From Branchiostoma floridae (taxonomy: Eukaryota > Chordata > Leptocardii > Amphioxiformes > Branchiostomatidae): a stretch of DNA of 64,000 nucleotides. The position numbers and the translations under genes are program-made. Position 1 is the first letter of the stretch; the number at the start of each line of letters is the position of its first letter. The stretch lies in NCBI RefSeq assembly GCF_000003815.2, contig NC_049993.1, positions 3,598,740 through 3,662,739 of the forward strand. The letters are read 5' to 3'. Below the pieces are notes generated by a model. The model was given only the letters and a program-made list of their open reading frames with translations, made no database searches and was not told the origin of the DNA. Of the stretch, positions 35,801 to 47,859 are shown in pieces.

Positions 35801-38800
35801 AACAGAATGGAGGCCCAAACTGCAGCAGATGTCAAGATATGACGAAACGGAATGCTTTTCTGCAGAGAAAGATACATTTGGTAAATTATAACTTGTCAAT
35901 AGCTGGCTGATATTAAATGAACATTTCTTTGTGACGTCGTGTAGGAACATCAACATGGAGGCTATTTGCATTTCATTTCATAATTTAGATAGAAAGCTAT
36001 CATGGAAATCATATCCATCTTGAGGTCAGCATACTATGCATCCCCATTTTCTATAATTTCCGTATGCAGCCGGGAGAGCAACATAATTAACACGCCAGAA
36101 TTAAACCTACACCGTTCTACTGATACCTGAATATCATTTGTTTACTTGGACACTGAAATGCCATTATAGCGCGCAAAGATTGTATGCTGCGACGCATGTA
36201 ATTTCAATATATTTCATAGATGTTACAATACCGTTTTAGTTGCCTCGCCCTTGTCCTGTTTCGATGTATCTATCACGTCTTGCTTATTGGCTACAGCTGC
36301 CAGTTTAAATCCAACCATAACGGCTGTCCATGTTATCCCGAGACAGCCTGTGTATGAATAACCAAGAAAGACAACGCCATGTATTTAGATATCAAGATGC
36401 AAACTAAGACTATAAGAGCCTAGTCACATTCATCATATAGTCATGTGTATGTCGTACAGAATTTAACTCTTGTGTATAAGCGATAAAAACAGTATTTGTT
36501 CCTTGTCAACGAGGGACCCCACCGACAGCGACAAATGTCTTCTGACATCTAATTTGAATTCATACTTTGCAAAGTAGGTCAGATATTCTTACGACTCTTT
36601 ACGACGAAAATTTTAAAATTGAATATAAAATAAGGAAAAAATGAAATCTACTTGGTATTACCGGATATTACTATAAAAATGATACAACTTACAATCTACG
36701 GATGAAGTCATTTCATTGAACAATTCCATAGCGGTCATGTAAAGCGAGTGGACAATCTTTTCTAGAGTTATCATCCTTACCAAATATGTAAAATGTTGCC
36801 TTCCAGACCAGCCTTTTAGAGATGAAGCCTGTTGAGATGAGTCCAACGCATTGGCCGATATATACACCTGAATAGAGCAACAAAATAAAACGCTTCACAT
36901 CCGTTAACTAGTTTCTGCATCTGCAGTCTTTGGGACATCATGAAGCTTCTTTTAGGAAAATATAATCGTAGCTAGATAAAAATTGCACCTATATAGAACA
37001 TGACAACTTAGTCCGTTCAGACATGCGTTGGGTTTACTAACTTGTCTTTACCGTGCCTTTTGTATTAGTTATGCATATTAACAGGATAACAACCCACAAT
37101 TACTGTCTCCCGTACACAAATATCGTAAACAAAGCAAAAGATTGCCATGGAAAAGTATCTATAGTTTAATCCTAATGGAAAGGCACAGGGGACCGATTGC
37201 TAACATGAGAAGAAAAACATTTTTCCCATGTCAATTTCGTAGCCTAGGTACCATCTGATTACTTCCGGGGCCCGCTGCCCTAAAAACAATGAAAGTACCC
37301 AAGCTATCTTTTCCGGCTAGTCCAGAAAATTGATGCCCTTATTCTCTATAATGAGGGTAGCAGCTCATATCTAAAAACAAGACACCAAATAGCGTCTTAA
37401 AGGGCAAGGCACCAAATAGCAATGATATTGACACTCAGTAACTCAGACAAAGGTAGAGAGCATGAATGTGTAGGAAAGAGTGTACATGTACTTCTATACA
37501 GAATTCAAAGGAACTGGCGAAAAGGCGACCCGTCTGCCTGGCCTCCACTTGGGTTTTTAAAGTGAAGGAGGGATGTGCACGTCCTTCTCCACCCTCTCGT
37601 CCACTGGCGCACTAGTCCTACAGGGGCAACTGTATGCAACGTGTAAGACGGCCCCAGCAGATGCAGGTTTGTTATTTGGAGTAGGGTTACCGTACTATTA
37701 TCATCTTAGTATAACCTGTGCAACTGCTTACTCAGGAAAACTATCTGACCTGCGAAGATGAATGGTGCAACTCTAGCGTTTTGCTTCGGCAGCATGTATT
37801 CGTTAAGAGCTCCATACACGGCAGGTTCACATAGGCCCTGTAGCAAGAAGGGACATAAAACAGAATTACTCCAACAGTAACAATATTTCTTATACATACG
37901 AAACTATTGCTAATAACAATTTTAGGGGATTAAGCTGCTTGAAGTAAATTCTGTAGAGATAGTCAAACTGTATCAACTAATGCTCAAGAACATGTCGTTA
38001 ATACCAGTATGCGGCGTCAGAAATGTATAATTTTGTTTGGCTTTTGTGAAGAGCGGTACGAGGGGCGTGCAAGAAGTAATGGCCCTGACCCACTTCCAGT
38101 CGTTTGATCTAGATGAAATTTTGTATGTGTAATGAATCATATCTCTATGGGTTATGTTGCAAAAGACAGCTCTGAACTAATTGTGGTTTCTGATTTACTG
38201 GTGTTTGAACTTAGTCAGGTGCGAAATGGACCAGGTGTGAAATGGAACCAGTTGAGTGTCGCGCAGTGATCCGGTTTTTGTATTTGAAAGGACGCACACC
38301 AAAGAAGACTTTTGATGAAATATATGAAACTTATGGTGATGATGCCCCATCATATGACCTTGTAAAACGCTGGCATCCTGAATTCAAACGTGGCCGGAAG
38401 TCTGTGGAAACAGCTCCCAGACCTGGTCGTCCCTCTTGTGCCATTGATGAGGCATCTGTTGGAGGACCAACCTGGGGTGTCCTACAAAAACGGTGTCCAG
38501 AGCTGCATCAAACGATGGGAGAAATGCATAACTCTGGGTGATTCCTATGAAGAGAATGACTAATATCTGTGCCAAGTTTCATTAATCTCCTGCTATGGGA
38601 AATGGGTCAAGGCCATTACTTCTTGCACGCCCCTCGTATATGCATTTGCCAACATAGCTTGATATAGAAATAGATAGTGATGATATAATGTTGGAGACAA
38701 CCATAGTCCCCGACCCTCCTGATAAAGATGGGACTCGGTGAGGTGAATGTTGTATACGTTATTATGGGTCATCCTTACCTCTGCTAGTCCGGCCAAAACA

Positions 38801-40809
38801 CGTTGAGTAACCGCAGTCTCAAAGCGTTGGAACATGACAGGGGCGACGCTGTGGATAATGGAACTGATTCCCACTGAGGCCAAGACCACCCTAAAAATTA
38901 GCATTATCAGAACATTCATTTCATAAAAAAGACTAAAAACTGCATCGGTCTACCATTGACATTTTCATCATAAAATAGATTGCAGTAAACATAGCTTCAG
39001 AAGAGTAAACATACGGTGCATACAGCCGATTTTCAGAATGCAATACACGGATGAATTTAGCAAAAATAGACCCTACCACATGGCAGAATATCGGTAGGCC
39101 AGGTAACCACCGATGAAGCTTGAAGGCAGCAAACCAGCATAGACTGAACTCAGGATCACCCCGACCTGGAACTGACTGTACTGTATTAGAGGCTGCGAAG
39201 AAAAAAACAGGCGCAAATAGTCAGGGAGGAAATTATAGATCATCGTTTTCTAAGTTGTGTTTTTCTAGTTCAGTTTCTGTTTCATTTTTATTTAGATATT
39301 CATCTAAGTAGGACTTGCGCATTTCCTAATGACACTTTCGAAGTTTAGAGGAAGAAGCCCAGCATTACAATGACAAAACATTACAGAATAAGACTCGAGA
39401 CTACCTGCCCCAAACGTACACGGATGCATGAACGTGTGTTTGGAGAGGTAAGAAATTCTTATTTGTCCATCTCAGCTGCTTTTAAGTGTCAGATTAATTA
39501 ATATAAGTATGTTTGGTCACTGAAGAAATTAGCAGGTTAAGTTGGCAAGCATGCGCACGGTTTGACATGCTCGGCCCTGGCTTTTTAGTGGTGCGGTCAT
39601 ACGCGTACGCTTGCAGCTAAAAAGTACCTTTTGTACTGGTTGGGTGTGGTTCAGTGCGGATTGCAATGGTCATAAACAGGGATTTTATATATATGACTAT
39701 GATGTAGGCTAAATAAATGTGATCAACAGACTTGAGTAAATGGCCGTGTTACATTCTCCGCTGTTTCGTTACGAACGCTCACATCTAAAACATATGTCAT
39801 AACGTAGGAGTCTTGGAAAGAAAGTAATCAAAATAGAACTTATATAAGTTTGGAAACTCATTTTTTGAATCAGCTATTAGAGCTGAAGCGACAATTCCAT
39901 GACGATACACAAGGGGGCGTTATCTAGTATCCTGAAAGCAAGTTTGGCTAGTACCTACGCCTGTTCCAATAATGAACGATTGACCTGTCATCTCATGAAA
40001 TGACCTACTCTAGAGCCATTTGCTTACAAAACCTACAACATACAGCCCTCTGTTTACATGACCTATATTGTAGAATCGAAAGAAAATCCCAACGCTTTCC
40101 AGAAGATGAAAATAGCCATAAAATTGTTTCGTAAAGTTTTTATTTTTATTTGCAAGTTCATGCCCAAGGGATAATTGCAAGTACATGGTGTAAACATAGG
40201 GGATATACAAGTGACAAGAAACAGTTATAAACAATATTCTACTCTAATACTAGTGTTGGCTATTTCTAAACAGGTTGGGGTTGATTTCTTTTTTTGCAAG
40301 CAGAGCGAGACGAACAGCCCCACCTTTTCTATAATTTGTGGAATCGGTGATTTGAAGAGAAAAGATAGATGTTGGTCTGTCAATGTAGGGAAATTGGGAT
40401 ATGTCTTCGTGGCTTCTCTAAACTGAATGATTCGTCCGGTTTGGTTGAATGAACACTTGGAAATAAACTGTCTTTCGTCTTCCGAGCAAGAATGATGACG
40501 TTTATTTGAAATGATTATTATCCATTTGATAATTCGCAAAGATACAAAGTAGCTGTTAAAAGACTTCTTCAGTCTTGGTTACGACTTACGAGACAATATA
40601 CAAAAACGGGTTATTATGAATACACTATCAAACCTGACCTTAGGCAGTTTGGAGCTTGTGATGTTATCTGTAGGCATCTGCAGCTCCACCAGGACCACCG
40701 ATACGCTGGTCCTCCCAGCGTACAGGATCAGGATCCCTGAGAAGAGGAGAACACACAACAGCTTGTTGGGCGCAGTTATGGCCTCCGTCGAGTCACTGGA
40801 ATTCGACAT
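32354..40809 (-). CDS. SLC17-type MFS organic anion transporter, 462 aa, 11 coding exons
   Basis: On the minus strand the exons are 40809-40639, 39192-39077, 38890-38779, 37837-37750, 36867-36781, 36347-36232, 35859-35722, 35145-35019, 34750-34640, 33737-33610 and 32548-32354 (stop). Phases agree at every junction. Exon 1 holds TM1 (LLCVLLFSGILILYAGRTSV). Exon 2 has the MFS A-type loop GGYLAYRYSAMW. Exons 3-4 give RVLAGLAE-GLCEPAVYGAL. Exon 10 carries ADANAFDIAPRYAS (Asp363), the SLC17 signature near TM10. The C-terminus (WSRVVLIKACVFAATGLIFL, then SGEEYSWA) also matches SLC17 members. Length fits the family (about 470-500). SLC17 proteins move organic anions such as phosphate, sialate, glutamate or urate across plasma or vesicle membranes; the substrate here cannot be told. 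The family's usual Arg/Glu pattern is only partly kept, so it is a divergent member. Confidence 0.85.
32628..32925. repeat. (GT)n-rich microsatellite
   Basis: About 300 bp of GT with scattered interruptions (GC, TT, AT), in the region past the last exon of the SLC17-type gene on its upstream side (intron 10). The Cys/Val- or His/Thr-rich frames on both strands are artefacts. Confidence 0.95.
33190..33520. mobile_element. Palindromic repeat family, copy F
   Basis: It is bounded by atataggagaactctttttac and its inverse form gaattctcctatatccta. It has cacgtttcgatgtctctcag on the left and ctgacgaaggtgtctaaaag then acatcgaaacg on the right. It lies in the last intron of the SLC17-type gene, between exons 33737-33610 and 32548-32354. 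Confidence 0.75.
38057..38638 (+). mobile_element. Internally deleted mariner-like transposon (38059-38636, TA flanks)
   Basis: TIRs CGAGGGGCGTGCAAGAAGTA and the exact inverse TACTTCTTGCACGCCCCTCG are each flanked by TA. From 38242 the plus strand encodes the N-terminal helix-turn-helix of a mariner transposase: ECRAVIRFLYLKGRTPKKTF, then FKRGRKSVETAPRPGRPS. The catalytic D,D,D domain is gone. After the deletion the transposase C-terminus (SCIKRWEKCITLGDSYEEND-stop) survives in another frame. It is a 578-bp non-autonomous copy in an intron of the SLC17-type gene, on the opposite strand. It cannot make a working transposase. Confidence 0.9.
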
Positions 40810-40853
40810 ACTTCACCCCTACGTCGTCGGGAAAAAAAGATGGCATCAGTACA

Positions 40854-40856
<3 letters not shown>

Positions 40857-40911
<55 letters not shown>

Positions 40912-40918
40912 ACACACA
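40857..40918. repeat. (CA)n microsatellite
   Basis: About 60 bp of nearly pure CA, roughly 50 bp upstream of the start codon of the SLC17-type gene (minus strand, 40809). It may fall in the 5' UTR or promoter. Confidence 0.95.
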
Positions 40919-41671
40919 ATCACAAAATACAATGGAAATAAATTCATTCATTTAGATGTTTTTGGTTAAAAAATACCAGTTATTTTACAAATTCTAAGGA
41001 ATAATAAGCTAGTTTAGTTTTTCGCGATCTGGCCAACCGCAATCTTGGATTTGGGGCTGATTACGTCATCAAATTAGCATGATTGGTGCAATTTTTTTAC
41101 TTTTTTTAAAGTTTTATTTGTTGAATATTTTACTTTCTATCACTATACGGTCGTACTTTTGTAACTTAAATGTTTCGCTTCTTGTCACTCCCCCAAAATG
41201 TTGTCACCCCCAAAAGTTATGACTTTTGTACGTGTCACCCTATGTTTCAGTGCTATTTCCTTGCATTCACAAAAATAAAAAGCCGTCTCAGATGGCCCGC
41301 TGTACAACGGCTGCAGTAAATTGTCAAATATATGCGTTATGCACTCAAGTCGTGTCTTTTGCTGATTATTTAGTCCGTCCTAATATTCTATATAACCAGC
41401 ATTTAAATGGACCAGCTCATGAAAATACATGCTGCAAACTAGATGAAGCCCCACAAAGATGGCCTTTGTAATGTGTTGCCGTTACCTAACAGCCAGTAAT
41501 CGACGGACAATAGGTGTGAAATATTCTTCCCTGCCCCTCGCGTCCACCAGGTTAGCGTTAATTAGTAACTGTATCTGAAAGAACTGACTTCATGGGTGTT
41601 GCCCTCGCTAGAAATCTAGTTCATGGGATTTAGAGCTGCCCCCCCCCCCCCTCCGGTCTGAATAGGGTTAA
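40919..41671. mobile_element. Partial copy of the TTAA-flanked, C-tract family
   Basis: The stretch attcattcatttagatgttt...tgattacgtcatcaaattagca is homologous to 62490-62635, inside the complete element. The right end is a C-run followed by ccggtctgaataggg and TTAA (41668-41671). The left end is missing or merged with the CA tract. Confidence 0.55.
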
Positions 41672-42228
41672 TACCTGCACGGCGGTCGGTTGCTAGGGTA
41701 TTCTTTCCCGTTGCTATGCGCGATCAACAGAATATAGGGTTACCGGAGGCCTACTTTTGGCTACCCGTAAAATATTTGAAAATAAACAAAATGTTTTGAC
41801 AAGGAAAGTGTTTTTAAAATAAGATTAGATAAGTAATTTTACATACTTTGAATCTTGTCGATTGAATTTAGATATTTGTTTTGAGTCGATATTGCTAAAA
41901 AAGATGATCATTTTCTGTTTTCAGGAAGGCCTTTCATTTGACGAAAGTCTTAATAAGATGGGCCGCATGTGTCATCGAAAATTCTTTTTTTTTATAGTTG
42001 TCGTCATCAGTCAAAAAAACGCCAAAAAATTGCATTTTACGCACTTAATTACCAATTATTCAAAATCGAAGGCATTTTTAAAAATCCCAAAAACAAAAAT
42101 CTCGGAAAAACAATTGCGGTCATTTTGAGCCGTCAATGAGTTAATTTGGACTCTTCTTTGTTGCGATCTTAAACGATGTTTGCACGCATGTCATGCCACA
42201 CGGAGTGCCGGAGGGTGTAATTGATGCC
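41672..42228. other. No gene seen
   Basis: A/T-rich DNA with no exon-like frame. Confidence 0.35.
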
Positions 42229-43366
42229 GGTGTGACAGCGATCTCGCCCCCCCGTGATCTCGCCCCCCCCCCGGGGGCGAAATCACTAGCGATCTCGCCC
42301 TCCCCGGCTAGTGATCTCGCCCCCCTACCTCGCCCCCCTTTAGCGATTTCGCCCCCCCCCAAAAAAACGGGTTTACATGACATTTTAAAAGTTGATTGGT
42401 ATAAATCACAAAATGTAGTTTCAGAATGATATAAGTACACGAGTTTGATACATAACTCCATTCATAGTATCAATATTAACGTAATTACATGGTAATAAGA
42501 TAGTTGAACTTGTTTCAGACAAGGAGGGTTTGGTCCCTTGTATTCCCATTATTGCATATACCTGAGTCTTGACATAAGATGTATTTAATTGTATTCACCT
42601 GTCATCAAGCAACCTATATATCTCCAATATGAAGTCTCTACCATGAAGTGACCACAAAAGAACTATGTAATGTCTTTATTAATTATGCAAATATTAGGTA
42701 TTAATTAGAATAACGCACATTTTGGTATATGCACCTGGCCAAGGGATATCTTCACCTCCAACATGACTGTTTTTTCTAGTATTTAGGAACTGATGCATTT
42801 ATCCGTGTTTCTTAAGACAGGTACTTTACCAGTGTTTGTGTAGCATTTAGCAACAGCTATATCAACTTGCGCGTAGATAGTGTTTATAATGAGAAACTAT
42901 TATTTACGTACGTGTGTTTTTGTTAGTGCTTTGGAAATGTTTCCAGCACAAGAAAGAAAACACTCTTACAAATTGAAAACTTATAGCTGACGTATTCCGT
43001 ACCATAGACGGTGTTGATTTATACGTTCGCAGTAGCACCGTTTTTATGCCACCTCAGCTGCAAAAATTGTCTTTTTCATTTCAATGTCATGTTTGCACCG
43101 AGCAATATAGTATCGACTTTCGAGGTAACGTTATGACATCTTTTGGTACGGTAATAAGGTGCCATATAGGTACCAGGTAACACACCATATACGTTGCTCC
43201 CCAGGTGCAGTATAGTACCAGGTAGCGCACCTGTAATGTGTAGTAGCCAGCTGCTCTGGGGGGGGGGGGGGGGGCCAAAACCCCAAAGGGGGGGGGCGAA
43301 AACCCTAGGGATCTCCCCCCCCGGGGGGCCCAAAACCCCGGGGGGGGGCGAAAACCCTTTCACACC
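42229..43366. mobile_element. Element with C/G-tract inverted termini, about 1.1 kb
   Basis: The left end reads ggtgtgacagcgatctcgcc followed by repeated gatctcgcccccc units to about 42360. The right end (43255-43366) is built of ggggggggcgaaaaccc units and ends ctttcacacc, the inverse of the left terminus pattern. The A/T-rich middle has no coding frame. The repeated C8-12 and G8-15 runs may form G-quadruplexes. Classification is unknown. Confidence 0.5.
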
Positions 43367-44084
43367 TGTGTAAACAACACTTATAATATTCAAGGTCACC
43401 AACACAAACGTCAGTAGCTTCGCTAGATATTACAAGTCCCAAACAAAGTGATAGCATGGATGTGCTGTCCAGAAAATTGTTTATATTTATGAAAAACTAT
43501 CTTTTTTGGCTAATTCATTGTAGTTGGGGAAAAAAGGCCAGACAGCAGAGTTTACAGGCAACGACCGCAGATGACCCCAAACAGAACACGGGTTCGGTTC
43601 GAATTACTTCAGATGGAACATCGTGGAACAAGGTTCCAATTCTTCTAGACATGGGAGGTTTGTGCCCGTATTTGAACACCGTGCTGTTCTAACAATGCAT
43701 TTTCAATTTGATAAGCCGTTCATGGGTTACAGGAGCAAGAAAGAACTGGGCTCACCCACCGCCGATTGATAGAATTAACCCGGCCTGAATAGGGTTTAAA
43801 AAGCCCTACGGCTCACCTCAGCTGAGGTGACGACCTTACATCTACATGTCAGGCCAGTGTGATCTGTGGATCTGTGGTAAAAGGTCAAATAGATAAAGAC
43901 TTCTGGAGAAGACTAGTGTCACCATGCATGATAAAATGTCCTTGAGCAGACTACACTGTTTTATACCTGAGGGCACGAAGCATTGACTAGTGCCCGGTGT
44001 TGTCATAATTTTTCAGTCGCCGTTCATACTAAATGGCTGACGAAAAATTAATATATAAAACCACGGGTGAACTTACATTCAAAT

Positions 44085-45205
44085 GTGTTAAATAAGTTGT
44101 GAAATGACATTATATGTATGGATTTTTCACCACATATGTCTATGCCATGTTACGTGATCGCCAAGTGTCAATTAAGAGTCTAAAGGGCAAATCTAAGTGT
44201 GCCTTTTAGGGGGGGGGGGGGGGCAGACAAGCCTTATTGAATTTGCCGGTCCTGCTATTTTAGACAGTTCACAGAGAAGTAATCATATCATGGTAAGTTT
44301 TTTTTAAAGTTAAAGGATTTGATTCTTTATATGATAACACCTTTTTAATTCAGTGCATTGCAGACATATACTGCAGTTATCCTCTTTGGAATGTTTTGAC
44401 AAAAACGCCTCTGCAGTTCCGAAATTAAAAGTCAGGGGGCTGAAGCCTGCCCCACTTTATCATGGCACTGCAAGCTATCTACTAGCGAAACGTCAAGGCC
44501 ATATCACATTCAGGACAGGAGATGCATAGAAAAACGGCTTTGATAGAATTTTCTAATTAATTGTGCAAATATACTGCTTTTTGCCTAATAAGTTTGTCAT
44601 TTTGTACAACACCAACTAAGGTATCTACACAACAAAAATCATGAAATTCCGTTGTTCCCTTTTTGAGTTACCTGACAAACGCAGGTTAAAATATAACCTC
44701 CATGACATTTCAGGCTCATTAAGGTAATGATAGTCTTTCCGACCAACTTCAGGCAGTGAGGGTGGCCGTGTCAAGGTCACAACATAAATGGCACAGCAAT
44801 ACCCAAACTCGGGACCTCTAGGCTACGATTCCAACACTCAACCAGTAAAATGTGGACAGTTTAGATTTTACCAAGGTAGAAAATAGTCTACATTGTGTTG
44901 AACTAGTTGTGAAATGATCTTACGATACATTAGATGGTCCGCATATAGAATGATCGCCAACTGCCGATTTAAAGTCTAGAGGACCAATCCAAGTGTTTGG
45001 GAAGGGGGTGTCAGACTAGCTGTATAAATTTTGCCGGGACTGCTATTGATGACAGATTACAAAACGAGTTAGCTTATGGGGGTATGTTTTCATGGTTTAA
45101 GGTTTTAAATAAGGAGATAAAGACATTTTCTCCTTTTTTCCCCACGCTTTAATTATTGAGTGCATTACAGACATATACTTGAATGGTTTCGTCCTCAAAT
45201 CACAC
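44085..45205. repeat. Diverged direct duplication, two copies about 0.8 kb apart
   Basis: Copies at about 44085-44400 and 44895-45205 share, in the same order, agttgtgaaatga, gatcgccaa, aagtctaaagg or a close form, a G-rich run with cagac, gactgctatt-like, and gtgcattrcagacatatac. A SINE-like piece (44747-44850) lies between them. No coding frame in either. Confidence 0.55.
44747..44850 (-). mobile_element. SINE fragment
   Basis: The minus strand reads ctagaggtcccgagtttggg followed by tattgctgtgcc and gttgtgaccttgacacgg. This follows the layout of common deuterostome tRNA-derived SINEs (B-box region, then a TTGTG.CCTTG block). It is heavily mutated, so only a fragment call is supported. Confidence 0.4.
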
Positions 45206-45209
45206 CCTG

Positions 45210-45835
45210 AAATGGTCACAAATTACCACGTTCATCTGCAGGCGGGTAAGTAAACAAACTGTGTTGTTTTTAAAATTCCTATTAAGTCTGTTTTTTTTTT
45301 ACATTTGCTTGATATGAAGTAAAATGTGGACATAGTGCATTACATTAAACGAAAATAAAACACATATCAAAACAAGAGGCTGTTAGAATACCAGATGAAA
45401 ATAGGTTGACTTTAATACCTGAAAATATTTACAGTATGTTCCACCACATCCTTGATGAGGTTGAACAAAACGAATTCGCACAGTTGGTTCAAGCAATAGA
45501 CGTCTAGAATTTGAAAAAAAAAAATCGTATTCCTTTTAACGAGTAAAGACTGATAAAAGTAGCTTTAAACTCACCTTCTATGTGTACCCGGTGGCAAACA
45601 CGATATCATTGGAATGATAGGTGTCTATTGTTACGTTTAAAGGCACATCTGGCCGATAGTGTCAACTCCCAACTACTTCATTAGACTAAGACTTGACCCT
45701 ATTCTCCCTGCATTGACCCATTTTAATATTATAATTAGTTAGCCCCACATCTCACCATACCGGTTCTGTAGCTATTTATCTGCCGTATGGGCAACCAAAC
45801 TAAGCCTATGTTATGATTATCTCCAAAGAATGCTC
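45210..45835. other. No gene seen
   Basis: A/T-rich DNA without splice-bounded frames or clear repeats. Confidence 0.35.
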
Positions 45836-46260
45836 ATGGAGGTTACGCTTTCGCTAACTTTTTCGGTGTGTCAACAAGATAATTCAAGAACGGCTGGCTG
45901 AATTGATTTTATACCTCGTATGCTAGCAGTGTGTGACAAAAGCTGGAAGCAATCTGATTTTGTGTCCCCTAGTGGCTTCCTTTCGAGCTGTAGAGGACAA
46001 CCATGTTTTGATATATTGCTTTCCGTAAAAAAAATACGGTCATGATTTTTTAGTATTAGATAGCTCTTGTGCCCAGGAAGAGGTGACATAAGTTTGGGCC
46101 TCATATAGCTGCTAGGTTTGGAATTGCAGTGGGTTTTTTTGTAGAAAAAACATTCTGGAAAGAATAACTTAACAGGGAACCTCGGACGTTCTTGATGTTT
46201 GGTATATAGGTAGGTTACACAAAAATGTACATAACATGCCAGAGGAGTTAGCTGTCCGAT
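45836..46260. mobile_element. Copy of the TA-flanked 'AACGGCTGG' family
   Basis: It begins tcatggaggttac, continues caagaacggctggctgaatt, and shares ctcttgtgcccaggaagaggtgacataagtttgggcc-type sequence with 57470-57510. The 147-aa minus-strand frame across it is a repeat artefact. Confidence 0.6.
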
Positions 46261-46451
46261 GAGTATGGTTTCATGGTGACTTTGCTGACATGTTACCTGT
46301 CTATATATGCCCAATTTCTATTATTTTTCGAGCGACCATACGGAAGTAATACGGGCTTGAATATATATGCACGTGTGAACCCATCTCAAGGCATGTCAGA
46401 AGCGCATGTATTGCATCTTACCAAAAGAGACAGTGGACTATGCAAGTGTTC

Positions 46452-46453
<2 letters not shown>

Positions 46454-46506
<53 letters not shown>

Positions 46507-46601
46507 TTGTGTGTGTTTATGTGTGTGTGCGTGTGTTTGTTCGTGTCTGTGTGTGTGTTTATGTGTGTGTGTGTGTGTGTGTATGTGTGTGTGTGTGTAT
46601 G

Positions 46602-46632
<31 letters not shown>

Positions 46633-46650
46633 TTGCTTGTGTGTGTCCTG
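46454..46650. repeat. (GT)n microsatellite
   Basis: About 195 bp of GT repeats with interspersed GTTT and GCGT variants. The open frames of Val-Cys or His-Thr across it are artefacts. Confidence 0.95.
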
Positions 46651-46728
46651 GAGGTTTTTATTTGCAGAATGGCCGCTTTGAGATTGTTATATCTAAACTC
46701 TAAAGAGATGCGTTTCTTGGACAATTGA

Positions 46729-47859
46729 CCCTATTCAGATCGGGCTTTTTATGGGCAATCTGGGGCGGGATAAGGGGGCTTTTGTGACCCGCGTCTGTAA
46801 CTCATATTGCTCCTAAACAGCTTATCATGGTAAACACCGTTTTTTTAGAATGATGTTAACATAGAATATAAGGATTGTAAGTCTTGAATATACTCCTACA
46901 GTTAGTCATGTATCAAAAGGTTGTTCGTGATATCAAGGCTGTGTAATATTCATGCAATTGAAGAACGGCATGATAAATCAAAAGCCTGAATAGAATAATA
47001 TGTAATACAGCAAGGGATTCCATGTAAAAACACAGACAGAACCATGGCGGGTACCCAGATAGGAGCAGCTCTGCAATACCCAAGTTGGACCAGCCACCAT
47101 CGCTGTCGGGGACGCATCTCCCTCAGCCGGGATCTATGGGAAAAGTTAAAGGTACGAAATCAGCAAGAGAAAAACGAATTTTAAATTGGGTTCTACTGCA
47201 CCTTCGATCTCAACTATAGAATGTTCTAGTTTGCTAAGACAGACTGACAGTAAGCATCTTTACTACAAAAGTTTCAATAAACTGATTTTGATGTAAGCCG
47301 TTCAGATGTTTATGTTAAACCATCAAGATAGTACGTCAGGTTAAACACCCGAGTGGGTCGGTACCCCAGGTATAAATTATAGAGCGTCATTTCAACATTT
47401 TTCATCTGAAAAATTTCTTCATTGGTTTTTCTTTGTAGATATTGTTTTTTGGTGTTGTTTAAATTTAAAAAAAATGCTGGTTCCGTCACAGCTTTGTTTA
47501 AAACGCTGTGCGTGGCCATGCTGTTTGCCAAATACGTGTAATTGGCGATGGCGAATCCAAACCCACCATACTTTTGAGTTTCTGAAATCGTCATATTTGA
47601 GAAAACGTAATGTTAGTATGGCCTTGTCAAGTAAAATGATACGCTACGTCTGATGCAAGAGGGTAACAAGCTGATATTGGTATAAAACACATTATTACAC
47701 GCTATATTCATTGCAATAGTGTCACTTTTATTTGTATAATCAAGGCTGCGACAAGATACATTTTTCAATTTCTCGTCATGTTCACCATCTCCGGAAAATA
47801 TAGATATGAATATTTTTCATTGTAATTGGAGCCACCCCCCCCGGTCTGGATAGGGTTAA
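46729..47859. mobile_element. Inverted ends of the TTAA-flanked family bracketing kinase exon 1
   Basis: The left end (ccctattcagatcgggcttt) starts at 46729 and the right end (ccccccggtctggataggg, then TTAA) closes at 47859. They are in the inverted orientation expected of one element, as in the complete copy at 62028. The kinase first exon (47044-47151) lies between them. It could be one element around the exon or two unrelated fragments. Confidence 0.5.

Noticed and set aside
42141-43405. Gly/Pro-rich frames around 42141-42461 and 43076-43405
   Set aside because: Created by G/C homopolymer-rich repeat ends of one element.
46273-46728. 151-codon and 112-codon frames of Val-Cys / His-Thr
   Set aside because: Product of the (GT)n microsatellite at 46454-46650.
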